Notes: generated by a model not told the origin, from the sequence alone. 64,000 bases of DNA from Bettongia penicillata ogilbyi (GCA_023548195.1 JAJHZJ010000419.1:624273-688272), one strand, 5' to 3'; counted from the stretch's first letter, positions 22,986 to 35,215 are shown. Numbers and translations are program-made.

Positions 22986-23034
22986 CATTGTTACATTACC
23001 ACAATTGACTGACTGTAGCAGTTTCAAGGTCCCA

Positions 23035-23290
23035 CTGTGCTTATAATTTATTGACTGTCTCTCTATATATCTCTCTGTCTCTCCCCCATCCATATATAAA
23101 TTCTACCATATCAATTTCATTTATATAGAGTATATATAAAATTAATATATAGCTATACATTATTTCTATATACTTACTGATATTTTTCCATAAAGAATTT
23201 TATATGCTTGATACATACATGCATATATACATATACACATACATGCACATGTATGTCTGTGTATGTGTCTGTGTGTGTATGACTGTACAT
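23035..23290. repeat. Mixed TCTC / TATA / CATA / TGTG simple-sequence region
   Basis: Includes tctctctatatatctctctg, atacatacatgcatatatac and tgtctgtgtatgtgtctgtg. Patchy rather than a single pure tract. Confidence 0.7.
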
Positions 23291-24559
23291 TTCAAGATCC
23301 TACTATCCTTCTAATTTGTTAGAGAGTCTTTGTTGGAAAGCTTGATGAATTCCAGAGTATACAGATAGGTGGGAGTCAGGTCTCAAACAAAGTTTTCTTT
23401 AAATGGTATTATCCAACACTTTTTCTTATTTAACTTTTTTTCAAGGCATATTCTCCCCACCAACTTTCCCCTTAATATTTAATGAATAAACCTTTCCTAA
23501 TGAATCATCACATCATGAAGATAAAACTGGATTTCTGAAGGTAGTGCAAATAGAATGTAAGCTCTGGAAGTTTCTGACATTATTCAATGTCTTGGAATAC
23601 AGTCTCAGCAACAGATTGTATCTGCTTTCTGAATAGCTGCCTAGCCAAGTAGAATCTGATTCATCACCAAGAGGCTGGTCACTTGGTAAATACATTCTTT
23701 GGCCACAATAAGTCATCAAATAAAACAATGCTCATTAAAAAATATAAACATGTTGAATAGTTATTCAAAACAGAATACTATATATACCCACGTTATGCTC
23801 TGTTTTTCACAGTCAAGGAAACAGTGACAAACACATATCAAATTGGTACTCAGGGAGAAGAACCAGGCCCATATGAGGCCTTCCAAGTTACAAATGTTTA
23901 AAGCCTACTAGTTTTCTCACTGTATCATTCCTCTCTATTTATTTCAGTAGACACACATGCATACACACTCACATTATTTATCTACTTCCATAACATATGG
24001 TGAAAACCAATTTGATTTTATTGAATAGTATCTTTTTCATACAGTATAGTGATATCTCCTAGAACCAAAAAGCCTCATATCTTTAAGTGACCAATATTTT
24101 TTTATAGATTGATAGATGATAGACAGATAGAAATAAAGATATGTATGTATATATATATATGTGTGTGTGTGTACATACATACACATACATGTACTTGTTT
24201 ATCCTTAATTTTCATAGAAGATAAGTGACATTACAGGATGATAATGTCTTGACCTGCACATAACTTGGATTTAAGTGAGGGAGAGTTGCACAAAGGTCAA
24301 TCTCACTCTCCTCTTCAGTTTCATCAAAAGTAGCAAGACAAAAGTGACAATGACTGGCAATGGTATGGCATTCAGTGGTAACCTTGGATTTTATGAGCTA
24401 AACTGACAATTGTCAGAAAATAAGTAATCATAAAGAGAGGGGAGTTAATCTGGGCAGAGAAGGCAGATATGGTAGTAGGCCATCATGCGTCTCTAGGCAT
24501 AATGAAGTTACTGCTTTGTATTGCCAATGTGATGTCCATAGTAGCTTCTATGCAGGTAA
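23291..24559. other. Unassigned; GTGT/ACAT simple repeat at 24140-24190
   Basis: Nothing recognised apart from the short microsatellite. Confidence 0.3.
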
Positions 24560-24960
24560 ATTTCCAGGATTAAGTCGCAAAATATAACAAACTCTTTTTC
24601 TCAATGACAAAACCAAGATATTTATTCATATATCAGAAAACCAAGTCCACCATGGTAAAAAGGAAGTTTGTACACATCACCAATCCAGGGAGCACTGACA
24701 TTCCCAAACCTTGCCTCTATTAGGCCTCCCCACAAGCAAGCTTCCCTAGGCAAAATTTCTCCCTCTCTCACTCATGCTAGCTTCTCTGCTTCGGCTCTAC
24801 CTTACTGTCTCCCAGCTCTGCCTCACTCTCACTTCCTGCTTTACCCTTCCTGTTCCACCCATTCAGCAAGCTCCTCCCACCACTGGCTTGATGTGACTCA
24901 AGCTCCATCACAGTAGTCATCTGGGGCTAAGCTCAAAGAAGGTCCTATAGGTCTATTAAT
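24560..24960 (-). mobile_element. LTR-like sequence, unassigned
   Basis: On the minus strand a GC-richer body is followed by AATAAA (plus-strand tttatt at 24621-24626) and a short downstream part, as in U3-R-U5. A purine-rich stretch (agaagctagcatgagtgaga) precedes. TG/CA ends and target repeats are not evident, so an ordinary sequence is possible. Confidence 0.3.
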
Positions 24961-25740
24961 AGGTGGTAAAGATCTTTCCATTTCATTAACATTAACTGAA
25001 GGAAGTTCTGAAGGTTTATTTTTTTCCCAGTTTTACTTCCCAGTGTCTGTCTAGTAAAATAACAGTTATTTTATGTTTTTGTTATTTTTATCTGAACTGC
25101 TTCCTTTTTCCTGACTTTGTTTCATGTAAAAACCTATGGTCAGTCAGAAAGATTTGTATTGCATTTCTGGACACTTAGTCCCTCATGAGATAAGATTAAT
25201 TCAGGAATCTATGAGAAATTTGGAAACATGAAAAATTTGAATTAGGGCAAAGAGGTAATCCTCTATTGAATGCTGCAATTTTCCTAATTGGGATCTCTGA
25301 AGTCTTATAATTTTGTTAATACTGATTAAGATGTAAAATTATTTTAACAAATAGTATCAGATTTTCATCTTATATAGATTCCATTAAGTATCACAAACCT
25401 GTGGACCTGAAAGTCATTATATTGTTCCTAGGCTGATAATGAGCTAATTGTTGAAAATTTTTAGTTACTTGTGAGAGAAGAAGGGATTGGAAGGAGAAAA
25501 TGATAACATGTTACCGTATCCCCACTGGAGAAAATGAATAAGACTTCTGTTCAATATTGTATATTTCCAAATAGTAAATGGAAGTAGAAAGGAGCAAATA
25601 CCAGCCATCGCATTCTCTCTACACGTTAAAACATGTGGCTCTTCTCTCTGCTACCATACTCTTCAGTGCAGTGATAAAACAGATGCTCTCTTCTATTTGG
25701 ATTGTACCTCTCTATCAATAATGGAAAAGAGAGAAAAATA
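24961..25740. other. Unassigned sequence
   Basis: Nothing recognised. Confidence 0.3.
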
Positions 25741-25840
25741 AGAATGAAATTCATCTTCTTCTTCCTTCTCCTCCTTTTTCTTTGTCTCTTTCTTCTCCTC
25801 ATTCTTGTCCTTCTCCTCCTTCTTCTTTCTTTACTTTTCA

Positions 25841-26363
25841 TTCTCTTTCTCTTCCTCCTCCTTCTTCTCCTCCTCCTTCTTCTCTTTTTCTTCTTCTCCT
25901 TCTCCTTCTTCTTCTTCTTCTTCCTCTTCCTCTTCCTCTTCTTCTTCTTCTTTTTTTCTTCTTCTTCTCCTTCTTCTTCTCCTTCTCTTTTTTCTTCTCC
26001 TTCTTCTCCTTCTTCTTCTTCTTCTTCTTCTTCTTCTTCTTCTTCTTCTTCTTCTTCTTCTCCTTCTTCTTTTTCTTCTTCTCCTTCTCCTTCTCCTCCT
26101 CCTCCTTCTTCTTCTTTTTCTTCTTCTTCTCCTTCTTCTTTTTCTTCTTCTCCTTCTCCTCCTTCTTCTTCTTCTTCTTTTTCTTCTTCTTCTTCTCCTT
26201 CTCCTTCTCCTTCTTCTCCTTCTCCTTCTCCTTCTCCTTCTTCTTCTTCTTCTTCTTCTTCTTCTTCTTCTTCTTCTTCTTCTTCTTCTCCTTCTTCTTC
26301 TTCTTCTTCTTCTTCTTCTTCTTCTTCTTCTTCTTCTTCTTCTTCTCTTTCTCTTCCTCCTCT
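25841..26363 (+). repeat. 523-base uninterrupted polypyrimidine tract, mainly (TTC)n/(CTT)n
   Basis: From 25841 to 26363 the plus strand contains only C and T. It begins with irregular TCC/TTCC words and becomes almost pure TTC towards 26340. A looser pyrimidine-rich lead starts near 25755. The long Leu, Ser, Phe or Arg frames through it are artefacts of the repeat. Confidence 0.98.
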
Positions 26364-28155
26364 GTGTTACACTTTTTTTCCTATTGCTGACAGAGGCATA
26401 CAAAGCAAGTATAAACATAACAACAAAAACAACATGAACAAGAACAAATTTTTCTCTATTCTTCTATTATTTAATAAGCTAAGAGTTTTATTGAGAAAGA
26501 CAGGACAAGCTTCTATTAGCTGTAGGTGCGTGGAGTCCTCCAAATAACATTCTGGAGCAAAGATTGAACATTTTCTTAAAAATTTTATGTTCTGATTATT
26601 TTGTCTGTGCTAGTACAATCTAGTTATCCTATTATAAAATATCTAGATGGAAAGTTTCCTTTTTGCATGGCATTTTTCAATAAAGTTGTTCTTCTGTGTT
26701 CATTGTCAGTCATAGCAAGGTATCATTGAAAAGATATTATATAAGAAGACTAGGAACAATAAAGTTTTATTTTACAATGGAATAAATGGATAATGTCACA
26801 GCTTTGAGAGGAAAAGTAAGAATTTGCTGCAATACTCTCCCAATAGGACTACTGGCCTCATGCTAATTGTTGCTTTAGCTACATGATCATGTTACTTTTC
26901 TGCCATACCAATACATACAACTATTCTTAACACTTTACTTTTTTAATTAGACCTCTTAGTACCACATTGTTGATTGGCCATATTGATTAGCTAGAGTTCA
27001 CTCCATCTAATTGACTGCAGCTACCAAGCAGCGCCATCTTCATACCAACCTGTCACACAACCTTACTTTATATCTCCTGCTCTGGTAGCAGCAATCAAAT
27101 TGATGACAACACGAATTCTAGAAAGGCTACATCATTGCCTTATGGTTTTATTCATCATGTCTGGGACCTTATCTTTCTTTGAAAACTCTATACTTCTCCC
27201 TATTATTTGAGATCATAGACTATCTCTTTTGTATCCATTACTTGGCATAGTTCCAGACATATAGCAAGTGTTTAAGGACTTTTTTCCCCAATTATTCATT
27301 CATATTCCTTTGTAACTTGGTATTGTAAGGACAGGCATCTTGAATACTTTTGTTTTTATTTAAATACCTAAGAATTCATTGAAAGTGGGTGAAAAAAAGG
27401 TTTACTCTTTCCTACAAACATTAAAATTAGAATTTTAAAAAAGTTTAGTACCTTCTTAAATACAGCAAAACTCTTGCTTTCACTTCTAACCTGTCTTTAT
27501 TTATAAATATTTTTATATTCAACATAAATAAAATATCCTTATATAACTATTGGTAGCTGTTCTTTAAATAGTTAGAAAGATCTTTTTTTCAGGAAAGTAT
27601 TAGATACTCAAGTATATTACTTTTATTATTAAATAAAACTCAAGATTGATATAATTTCAAAAAAGATGAGGATATTCAAACAGACTGAGCTAAGTGTTAA
27701 AAATCTAGCAATGTTCTTGGCCCACAAGATCACAAGCGGAACACCTCATCACACGCCAGTGAGAATGTGGCCAAAGGCTTTTGTGAATCACTTAACAGTG
27801 GACATTTTAGCAAATTGGATATGGCTATTGGCCTGAAAAAAAAAATAGTGCCAATGGTTAAACTCATATCTACCCTCTAGCTAAATGAAAAGTTGTTGGG
27901 GTTTTTTTCCCTAACAAGTATGAGTCTTGTTTGTTACATTGGTAGATAAACTAGTTTAAAAGAAATGATTTATTTCTACTTAATTCTAAATCAGTTCCTA
28001 AAACATCTTCCAAAATGAGTAGGAAAGCATTTCCTACTAATAGTGACATCCATTAGTGTCTTTTAAGTTTTGTAGAATGAGAAATATAATTAAAATAGTA
28101 CTTATTTTTCATAAATAGATATGTTAGTATTTTGTTAGCTGTGAATAAACAAAGA
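26364..28155. other. Unassigned; weak L2-end-like text near 27195-27290
   Basis: 27200-27290 resembles an L2 terminus (catagactatctcttttgta ... cagacatatagcaagtgttt). The rest has no recognised gene or repeat. Confidence 0.3.
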
Positions 28156-28159
28156 AAGA

Positions 28160-28211
28160 TGAATGAATGAATGAATGAATGAATGAATGAATGAATGAAT
28201 GAATGAATGAA
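28160..28211 (+). repeat. (GAAT)n microsatellite, about 13 units
   Basis: Perfect tandem gaat repeats directly abutting the ancient repeat that starts at 28212, which probably seeded it. Confidence 0.97.
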
Positions 28212-28310
28212 AGACATTTATTAAGTACTGGGCTAAGTGTTAGGGATACAAATAAAAAAAAAATCAAGACATTTGTTTTTCTCCAGGAGCTCTCACCCTA
28301 GATGTAGGAT
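28212..28310 (+). mobile_element. Ancient interspersed repeat fragment
   Basis: acatttattaagtactgggc, taagtgttagggatacaaat and ccaggagctctcaccctag belong to the same unnamed family as 17345-17475. Confidence 0.5.
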
Positions 28311-28669
28311 AATACATAACAGGAAGCTCTTTATCTTGAAGAAGGAAAAGGCCTGGAATCCTGATGGGTGCTGTATAGAGGTATAGAAGGCAAGGACTAG
28401 TAAATCAGATAAGATTGTTGAGATTCTTAAAGGCATAGAAGCAAGAGAGAGAGTAAGATATGGAGAACTTCAGGAGGTAGTAGCAAAGCAAATGGCAAGG
28501 ACTGGAAGTTTTCCATTTCACCACAAAAAGTGGAGATGGCAATTCCTATCTCACCAAGGTGCTTTCAGGAAATAGACTCTACAATGTAGATGCCAAGAAA
28601 GGGGAAGAAAATAAAGGGAGATGTAGTATATATTCATTCTCCACTCTAAAAATGTCTACAGTTCCCCAT

Positions 28670-28860
28670 TCATTCACTGAATAAACATTTTTTTAATCTC
28701 CATTCTGTGCTGTGTATTATGCAAGGTTCTAGCAGCACAAAGACAAAAATGAAACATACCCTATCCCCAGGGAGCTTATATTTTGATGGAAGAAATCAGC
28801 AGGCACATAGATAAGTAAATACAAAATAGATACAATGTAACTGCAAAGTAAATAAGGAGC
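28670..28860 (+). mobile_element. Ancient interspersed repeat fragment (same family as 28212)
   Basis: ttcattcactgaataaacat, tctgtgctgtgtattatgca, cccagggagcttatattt, then acagataagtaaatac-like text. Confidence 0.5.
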
Positions 28861-29109
28861 TACAGAGGTTATCGTATTTGAGCTGTAGATGTGAAAAGAA
28901 AAGTTTTCCAGGAATGGGAGCATAGGTTGTTCAAAGATACACAGTTACAGATGGAATATTTTATCTGGGAAATAACATGAAAGTCACTTTAGTTGGTACA
29001 TCGTTTACATAACAGGAAAGATTATAACGTGAAATCAATCTGGAAAGATAGAACAGGGCCAAATCAAGAAGTTCTTTAAATGCCAAAGCTCATTGCCTTT
29101 TTTTGAAAA

Positions 29110-29822
29110 GTTTGGAACCTGTCTCAGAGACCTAGATATCTGGGTGACCTTGGGAAACTCTGCTCCCTCAGGTGTCCATTTCTGTAAAACTAAGCTAATA
29201 GAGCCTACTTCTCAATGTTGTTGTGAAAATAAAAAGAGGCAGCATGTATAAAGGGCTTTGAAAAATTTGTCAACCAGACAGAACGTTTCACTGACCTGTG
29301 GGTGGTCAAAGGCAAATAGAGTAGGCTAGAGACAGAAGAGTCAGGAATCAAACAGAAGTTTAATTTCAGTGAGGGAAACAGCTTGAGAACAAGGAGGAAG
29401 ATGAGAAATATGAGCTGTGGCCCAGCCCCTAGTAGGAAGACTTTCTTTAGTGTGGCCAAATTTCACTACTTATCCCAATGGCTGCTCAGTGAGCTGTACC
29501 CCTGACAATGAGGGGTAGCAGCAACAAAGAGACAAGTTTGCTTCATTAGCAGGGCTTCATGAGCAGAACATGGACATAGCAGGTGCTTGTCCAAGCTCAT
29601 ACAACACGAACTATGAATTCATGAGTTTTAGTTCATAAAATTCAAATCATTCTGTGAAACAATTCTGGGATTTTTGTTGTGGCTGAGGTCATGCAGAGAG
29701 TGTATGCAAAGGATTGTTATGCCAAGCTCAGGGCACAGCTTACTTGTTGGGTCTTAGAAAACAGAGTGCCTGCTAATATCTTGATAACTTCAAAGTGCCA
29801 TATGAATGCGAGCTGTTATTTT
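29110..29822 (+). mobile_element. THER/MIR-type SINE split by an LTR-like insertion
   Basis: 29110-29264 reads gggtgaccttgggaaactct ... aaagggctttgaaaa. The text that should follow appears at 29787-29822 (cttcaaagtgccatatgaat, gcgagctgttatt). The gap of about 520 bases is the LTR-like sequence. Confidence 0.6.
29266..29786 (-). mobile_element. Solo-LTR-like insertion
   Basis: On the minus strand a poly(A)-type AATTAAA followed by cttctgtttgattcctgact lies about 100 bases before the end, as in an LTR's R-U5. It interrupts a SINE, so it is an insertion, but I could not define TG/CA ends or target repeats. Confidence 0.45.
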
Positions 29823-30017
29823 TTGTTGTGGTGTTATGCTATACCCTGAAGCCTACTCAATGACTGGTAAACCCATACCCTTACAGATAATTGACATATT
29901 CGAAGGCTCAGCTACGCTGCTCACTCCCTCCTGACTCATCCTCCTATATTCACTACCTTTATATCAATCATCTCTTCTCTTCCCTACACAGGTGCCTTAC
30001 CATCTCTCCACATCCTC

Positions 30018-30262
30018 TTGTTGTTTAATCTTTTCTGGCTCCTCATGACTCTATATGGGACTCTTTTGGGAAAAATACTGCAGTGATTTGCCATTTCCTT
30101 CTCAGGACTGTTTTGCAGATTAGGAAACTGAGGCAAATAGGGTTAACTAACTTGCCCAGGGTCACATAGTCAGTAAATGTCTTGAGAACAGATCTGAATT
30201 TAGGAAATAAGTTTCCCTGAGTCCAGGCAGAGCATTTTATCCACTGTACCCCCTAGCTACCC
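30018..30262 (-). mobile_element. CORE-SINE with RTE-like tail
   Basis: ttgttgtttaatcttttctg, ggctcctcatgactctatat, taggaaactgaggcaaatag, ttgcccagggtcacatagtc, and head complement ccactgtaccccctagctac. Confidence 0.85.
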
Positions 30263-30345
30263 AGCTTCCTAGCCTTGTCTCATTAAAATGCATACTCCTT
30301 AAGAACAAGGATTATTTTGTTTGCTTGTATAGCACCCTCAACTAT
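30263..30345 (+). mobile_element. L2 3'-end-like fragment
   Basis: catactccttaagaacaagg, attattttgtttgcttgtat and agcacc resemble the L2 terminus. The SINE at 30018 may sit within it. Confidence 0.45.
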
Positions 30346-30364
30346 TAGTATGGTGATGGAATGT

Positions 30365-30715
30365 ACTAAACATTCAAGTACTTTACCTCCTGCACATCTG
30401 TCTCCATCTCCCACCTCTTGGCATTTTTACTGGTTGTCCCCCAAGCCTGAAATACTTCCTTCCTAATCTCTTCCCCTTGGCATCTTTGGAGTCCTTCAAA
30501 TCCCAACAAAAATCTCATTTTCTACAGGTAGCCTTTCCTGATGTCACATAATATTAGAACCTTTTCCTTGTTGATTACCTGTACATAGTTGTTTGCATTA
30601 TGTCAGTACTGTGAGCTCCTGGAGAGCAAAGATTGTCTTTTACCTTTCTTTGTACTCGCAGAGTCTAGCAAAGTGCCCTGCAAATAGTAAATGCTTAATA
30701 AATGTAAGCATCTAT
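30365..30715 (+). mobile_element. LINE-2 3' end, about 350 bases
   Basis: Long recognisable run: tggttgtcccccaagcctga, ggcatctttggagtccttca, caggtagcctttcctgatgt, tgtacatagttgtttgcatt, ctgtgagctcctggagagca, and the terminus atagtaaatgcttaataaat. Confidence 0.85.
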
Positions 30716-31024
30716 CTATTTTCATATTGCTACTATTATTGTTGTTAAACATGAGGAGAATAGTAACGTAAAAAAGCAAACAAACAATTCTTTAGGGGAT
30801 GTGATAGGTAAGAGGAGCAACGATATAGAAAAGAGAGTCAAGCTAGGAGAGTATTATAATAGTCCAGGTAAGAGATGATGTGAATCCTAAATTGTAGTGA
30901 CTGTGTGAATGGAGAGAAGAGGACAGATAAAAGCGATGCCTTGGAAGAAAATTTGAGAAGACCTGGAAACTGATTGGATATGAATATGGGAGGAAGTGGG
31001 GAGGAAGAATAATATTTCAACCAA

Positions 31025-31210
31025 ATTTGATATCATGATATTAGAGCTAGAAATGACTTTAGAAATGATCTATCCCCAACTGCCTTATTTTACAAAAGAA
31101 GAAATACTCAGAAAGAAGGGTTAAATGACTTTTACAAGGCTAGTCAAAGGTATAAACTAGAACAGAAAGGATCCAAACAGGTTTCTGATTCTATCTTCAG
31201 AGCCTTCTCT
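31025..31210 (-). mobile_element. MIR-type relic
   Basis: gatattagagctagaaatga, ccttattttacaaaagaaga, gttaaatgacttttacaagg and ttctgattctatcttcagag. Confidence 0.6.
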
Positions 31211-32267
31211 ACTATACTCATGCCCTCATCTTCTTTGTGAAGTTCTTTGTCATCAACCTTTTAATATATTCAATGAATACTTTGCCTTTCAACTTTCAGA
31301 ATCAAAATCGGCATCAAAGTTTTAGGAAAGCCATAGGATTGGGGGAAAAACTCATTTTTTATTTCAAATTAACAATGACTAAAACAAAAAAAAAAGAAGT
31401 CTAAAGGGAAAAGGACAATGATTAACTGCAGTAGTAGTGGCTTACCTTGACCTGGGACATACTTGTCTGCCCTGTCTGTTGTCCTCCATTAATATTGTAG
31501 TAAGTTCAAGAAGGATCAGAGTTGCTGGTAACAGGTTAACAATCTCCCACAGAGAAAAAACATCTGTTCAGCTGTCAGGTCCATAACAGCAGGTTTGAGG
31601 TTAACTTTTTGCTAACTCTCCTAACATCTTCTTTCCTCCCACCAAGCAACAGACAGACAGCTGACTACACTCAAAGACATTGTTTTCTCTACAATGAAAA
31701 GCTATTGCCAGAGTTCTCACAGGAAGACTCCAATTACCCAGAAACATCAAAAAAGATTCTACCCAGGCATATGTACTGCACAGACCCTTTCCAAACTGAG
31801 CTTCAAGCAGAAATGTATTAAAGGTGAATATACTAAAGCAAACGAACCCAAATACTAAAGAGGGAAAAAAAAGCATAAAATGAATTTGCAATCTGGGCAA
31901 ATTAAAATGTGAGAAGTACAGGAAAGTAAATTTGAATACTTGGAAAATTAAGCTAAAAAGAGCACTGAGTTTGGAACACAGAATATTCAACTCTGGGCTG
32001 TATGCTTCGGAATTCCTTCATCTCTGCTGGTTACACAATTTTCTGTCATTGCATGGCTTAGTTGAAGGCCAAGATAGATGTGTGACTTCTAATTTTTGAT
32101 AGTGGTAATTGAGAATAAAAGTATGAATTCTAGGGTAGCCAAAAAAATTCACAAAAGAGATCTTTCTATTCTAACATCTATACCAGTCCCCTGTTAGATA
32201 TTCTTATTTGAGGGTACCCAATCACTGCAAATAGTAATAGTGTTAAAAAAAAAAACAGTTGGAAGTA
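31211..32267. other. Unassigned sequence
   Basis: Nothing recognised over about 1.05 kb. Confidence 0.35.
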
Positions 32268-32430
32268 GGCTTCAGATGTTAGCTAGCCCAGAAGCTCAAT
32301 TTTATAATTGAAGAAACAGATCAAGGAAATGGCATGTCAAAGGTTACAAGAGCAGTTAGTCACAGAGGCAGTATTTGAACCTGGACCCTCTGACTCCAAA
32401 GGGAGCACTTTTCCAATGGTGTCATATTGT
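32268..32430 (-). mobile_element. MIR-type relic
   Basis: tcagatgttagctagcccag, attgaagaaacagatcaagg and gtatttgaacctggaccctc. Confidence 0.6.
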
Positions 32431-32894
32431 CTTCAGTGGTATTTCTCCTAATGACTAATCTTAAATCATTATGAACTCCCAGATTATATTATTCCTGATA
32501 CACATGCATGAAGAGTACTACCGAAGAAGCTTGGTACATGTCAAGGCTAGGTTATCTTTGCTGGTCATACAGGAAGATTTCCTTCTACAGGAGAAGAGAT
32601 ATCTCACTTATGCAGTCATAAATAGAAATTTGGCACATGGGCTATGTACCGCACACTGTGAAGAGGACAAGTGTCTGCAAAGGCATCCTCAGTTAAGGAG
32701 AGAGAGATCACAGCATACTGTCTCATGGTGTGAGTAAAGAAACTGTAGAACACTGACAGTTACTAAAACAAGAGGAAGTAAGGAGCAGATCACCGCAATC
32801 ATGATCTGGTTATTACTATTTTAACTCATTGCCCTTAATAACCAAAAGACAGAAAGAAGTTATAACTAAATGGAAAGAGAATGACAATAGAAGC

Positions 32895-33125
32895 TAATAA
32901 TAGTAGTATTTACATTTAAGATTTGCAAAGTACTTTACATGTACTATCACATTTGAGTTTTCCAACACCTCTGGTAGGTAGGTACAAATGGTATCTCCAT
33001 TTTATGGATGAGCAAATTGAGGCTAGGAGAGATTAGGTGGAATGCTAAGGATCACATATGTAGTGAATAAGATGAGATTTGAATTCCAGTCTTCATGACT
33101 CTAGATCTAGCATTCTAGGGACTGT
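32895..33125 (-). mobile_element. THER/MIR-type CORE-SINE
   Basis: atttgcaaagtactttacat, gtaggtaggtacaaatggta, atggatgagcaaattgaggc and tttgaattccagtcttcatg. The 460 bases before it (32431-32894) hold nothing I recognise. Confidence 0.65.
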
Positions 33126-33175
33126 TACACTTACACATAAAAATGGCTTATAAGGACTTCTTAGAGACTACTTTT

Positions 33176-33566
33176 ATTTTTTTCACAAGTTTATTAATTT
33201 ATTTGTTTTCAGTTTTCAACAATCATTTCCACAAGTTTTAAATTTTCTTACCCTCTCTCCCCACTCTGTCCCCAAGATAGCATGCACTCTTATATGAGTT
33301 TCACACATAAATTCCGTTAAATACATTTTCACATTAGGCATGTTGCATAGAAGAATTATAGGGACCAGGAGAAACCATGAGAAAAAACAACGCAACACAA
33401 AGTATTACAAAAACAGTCTGCTTCATTATGTGTTCCAACTCCATAGCTTTTTCCTCTGGATATGGATGGCATTTTGCATCATGAATCCTTTAGAAATGTT
33501 TTGGGTCCTTCTATTGCTGAGAAGGACTAAGTCCATCAAAATCAGTCATCCCACACTGTGTTTATA
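33176..33566 (-). mobile_element. LINE-1 3' end
   Basis: On the plus strand it starts with the tail complement (tttattaatttatttgtttt, cagttttcaacaatcatttc), then ccctctctccccactctgtc, a UTR with ggaccaggagaaaccatgag, and gggtccttctattgctgaga. The same order is seen at 63150-63560. Confidence 0.65.
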
Positions 33567-33839
33567 AACACTGTGAAAAAAATATGGAACAGTGAAATAC
33601 TCTAAAAATTAAAAAGATTACCAAGAGAAAATCATTAAGTACCAACATATATAGGTATATGTCATCTACACTTGAATAGAGAGTATGATTCATGTAATAG
33701 AAGACTTTCCAATCTTAATGGAAGTGGGTGGATCACATCTTTAATACTTCACAATTAATTGAAAGATGTAGAAAACATAAAATCTCATAGATTTTGTTGT
33801 TCTTGTTGCTGTTGTTGAATTTGCAAGAATAAAAGATCA

Positions 33840-34115
33840 CATTATAGACCCTTTTGCAGAATATCTCTCATATTATGTAAAAATCATCAAAGATTACTTG
33901 TAATAAATAAAAACAACCATGTTCAATGATTCGCCCATAATCATCAGGTAAAGTATCAAACAGGGAGATGGATTTTTGATAAATATATTTACCAGTGGGA
34001 TAAAGAAGACACAGCACAGTATCCAGATCAAAGAGGAATTCCCTGTGGATAGTGAAGTCATCCAGAAGTTCCTGTTTGTGGATACCATGACACTAGTCAT
34101 ATTACATCTAAGGTA
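33840..34115 (+). mobile_element. Degraded LINE reverse-transcriptase fragment, clade uncertain
   Basis: A plus-strand frame, with defects, gives IKQGDGF, a spacer, IQIKEEFPVDSEVIQKFLF and then VDT where a reverse transcriptase has its catalytic (F/Y)xDD. The spacing fits the palm motifs. It differs from the RTE copy at 48960, so it is another LINE. It is short and dead. Confidence 0.4.
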
Positions 34116-34189
34116 TTTGAGAATTTCCTAAAGAATATCCATAATCACATGACTCTGGCCTATCCATCTACACAGAAAATTGATCATCA

Positions 34190-34560
34190 GTTAATCAATA
34201 TTTATTAAAAAGCCTACTGTGCACCACATACTATGCTAAATGAAGACCAAGTGCATGGAAATAGAAAAGTGGCCAGGTTTTAAACTGGATTTTGTTAAAT
34301 AGAAGATGACATGATCAGATCAGTACTTTAGGAAGATAACATTGAAAGCTGAATGAAATATGGACTGGACTGAGAGATAAGTCAGAGAGATAAAGAAACC
34401 TACTGCAACAGATCTTCTTCAACAGTATATATAGGTGAAAAAGAAAAAAAAAAACATCATATTCCCTGTCCTCAAGAAGCTCACATTATATTGGGAATGA
34501 CAGCATACAAATAAAAGTACATCGAAAATAATAGTGCCAATGGAAGGTAATTTTAGATTA
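34190..34560 (+). mobile_element. Ancient interspersed repeat in two pieces
   Basis: 34190-34250 (tcaatatttattaaaaagcc, tactgtgcaccacatactat) and 34455-34530 (ctgtcctcaagaagctcaca) are parts of the family at 17345. Unrelated sequence separates them. Confidence 0.45.
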
Positions 34561-34569
34561 AAGCACTAA

Positions 34570-34660
34570 CAATATATACATACATACAAACACACATATA
34601 TGTATATACATATATGTGTGGATGTATATGTGTGAATATATGTATGTGTGGATGTATATT
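34570..34660. repeat. ATAC/ATGT microsatellite
   Basis: atatatacatacatacaaac followed by tatatgtgtggatgtatatg words. Confidence 0.9.
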
Positions 34661-35144
34661 TATGTGTACTCATTCGTTTATTTACTTATTTTTACATTGA
34701 TTCTGGAATTCCCCTGCTAAGGAATAGTCATGGTCCTCCCATCAAACAGTGCGGCAAGTTCAGTACCAAAGAGAGAGGCTGTGAACTCCAATATAATTAT
34801 AAGAGAAGTTCAATAATCATAAGGGTTACTTACATTGCGGCAGTAGCCAGACACATGATGGATCCCCACCAAGAGTTTAATAATCATCAGCCTAGAGTGG
34901 CAGCCAGATTCAGTGGATACCCCAAAGATCTGGAGAAAGTCCTGTGGTAATTATAAAAGACAAAGAAGGAGGAGCTATAAAGTATTATAACATATGTCAT
35001 CACAGTTTAGCTAACGTTTTGATTTACTGCTTAATACTGGGCTTGATTCTCAGAAACCCAGGTATTAAGATGTCCAGACATGCAAGGTTATGTACTAATC
35101 ACTGTGTTCTTGTTATGTGTTTTGATTTTTATCACTCAGGGCTA

Positions 35145-35215
35145 CGTATATGTGTATATACACATACATATGTGTGTTTATAATATATATGTATATCTGT
35201 GTGTATATCTATATA
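35145..35215. repeat. TATG/TGTA microsatellite
   Basis: gtatatgtgtatatacacat and related alternating purine-pyrimidine words. Confidence 0.85.

Noticed and set aside
25702..26547. Very long open frames (up to 281 codons) of Ser, Leu, Phe, Pro or, on the other strand, Arg
   Set aside because: They are translations of the polypyrimidine repeat in every frame and have no domain or codon signature of a gene.
32471..32737. 88-codon frame starting MNSQIILFL
   Set aside because: No domain, no homologue that I recognise, and no splice or promoter context. Chance opening.
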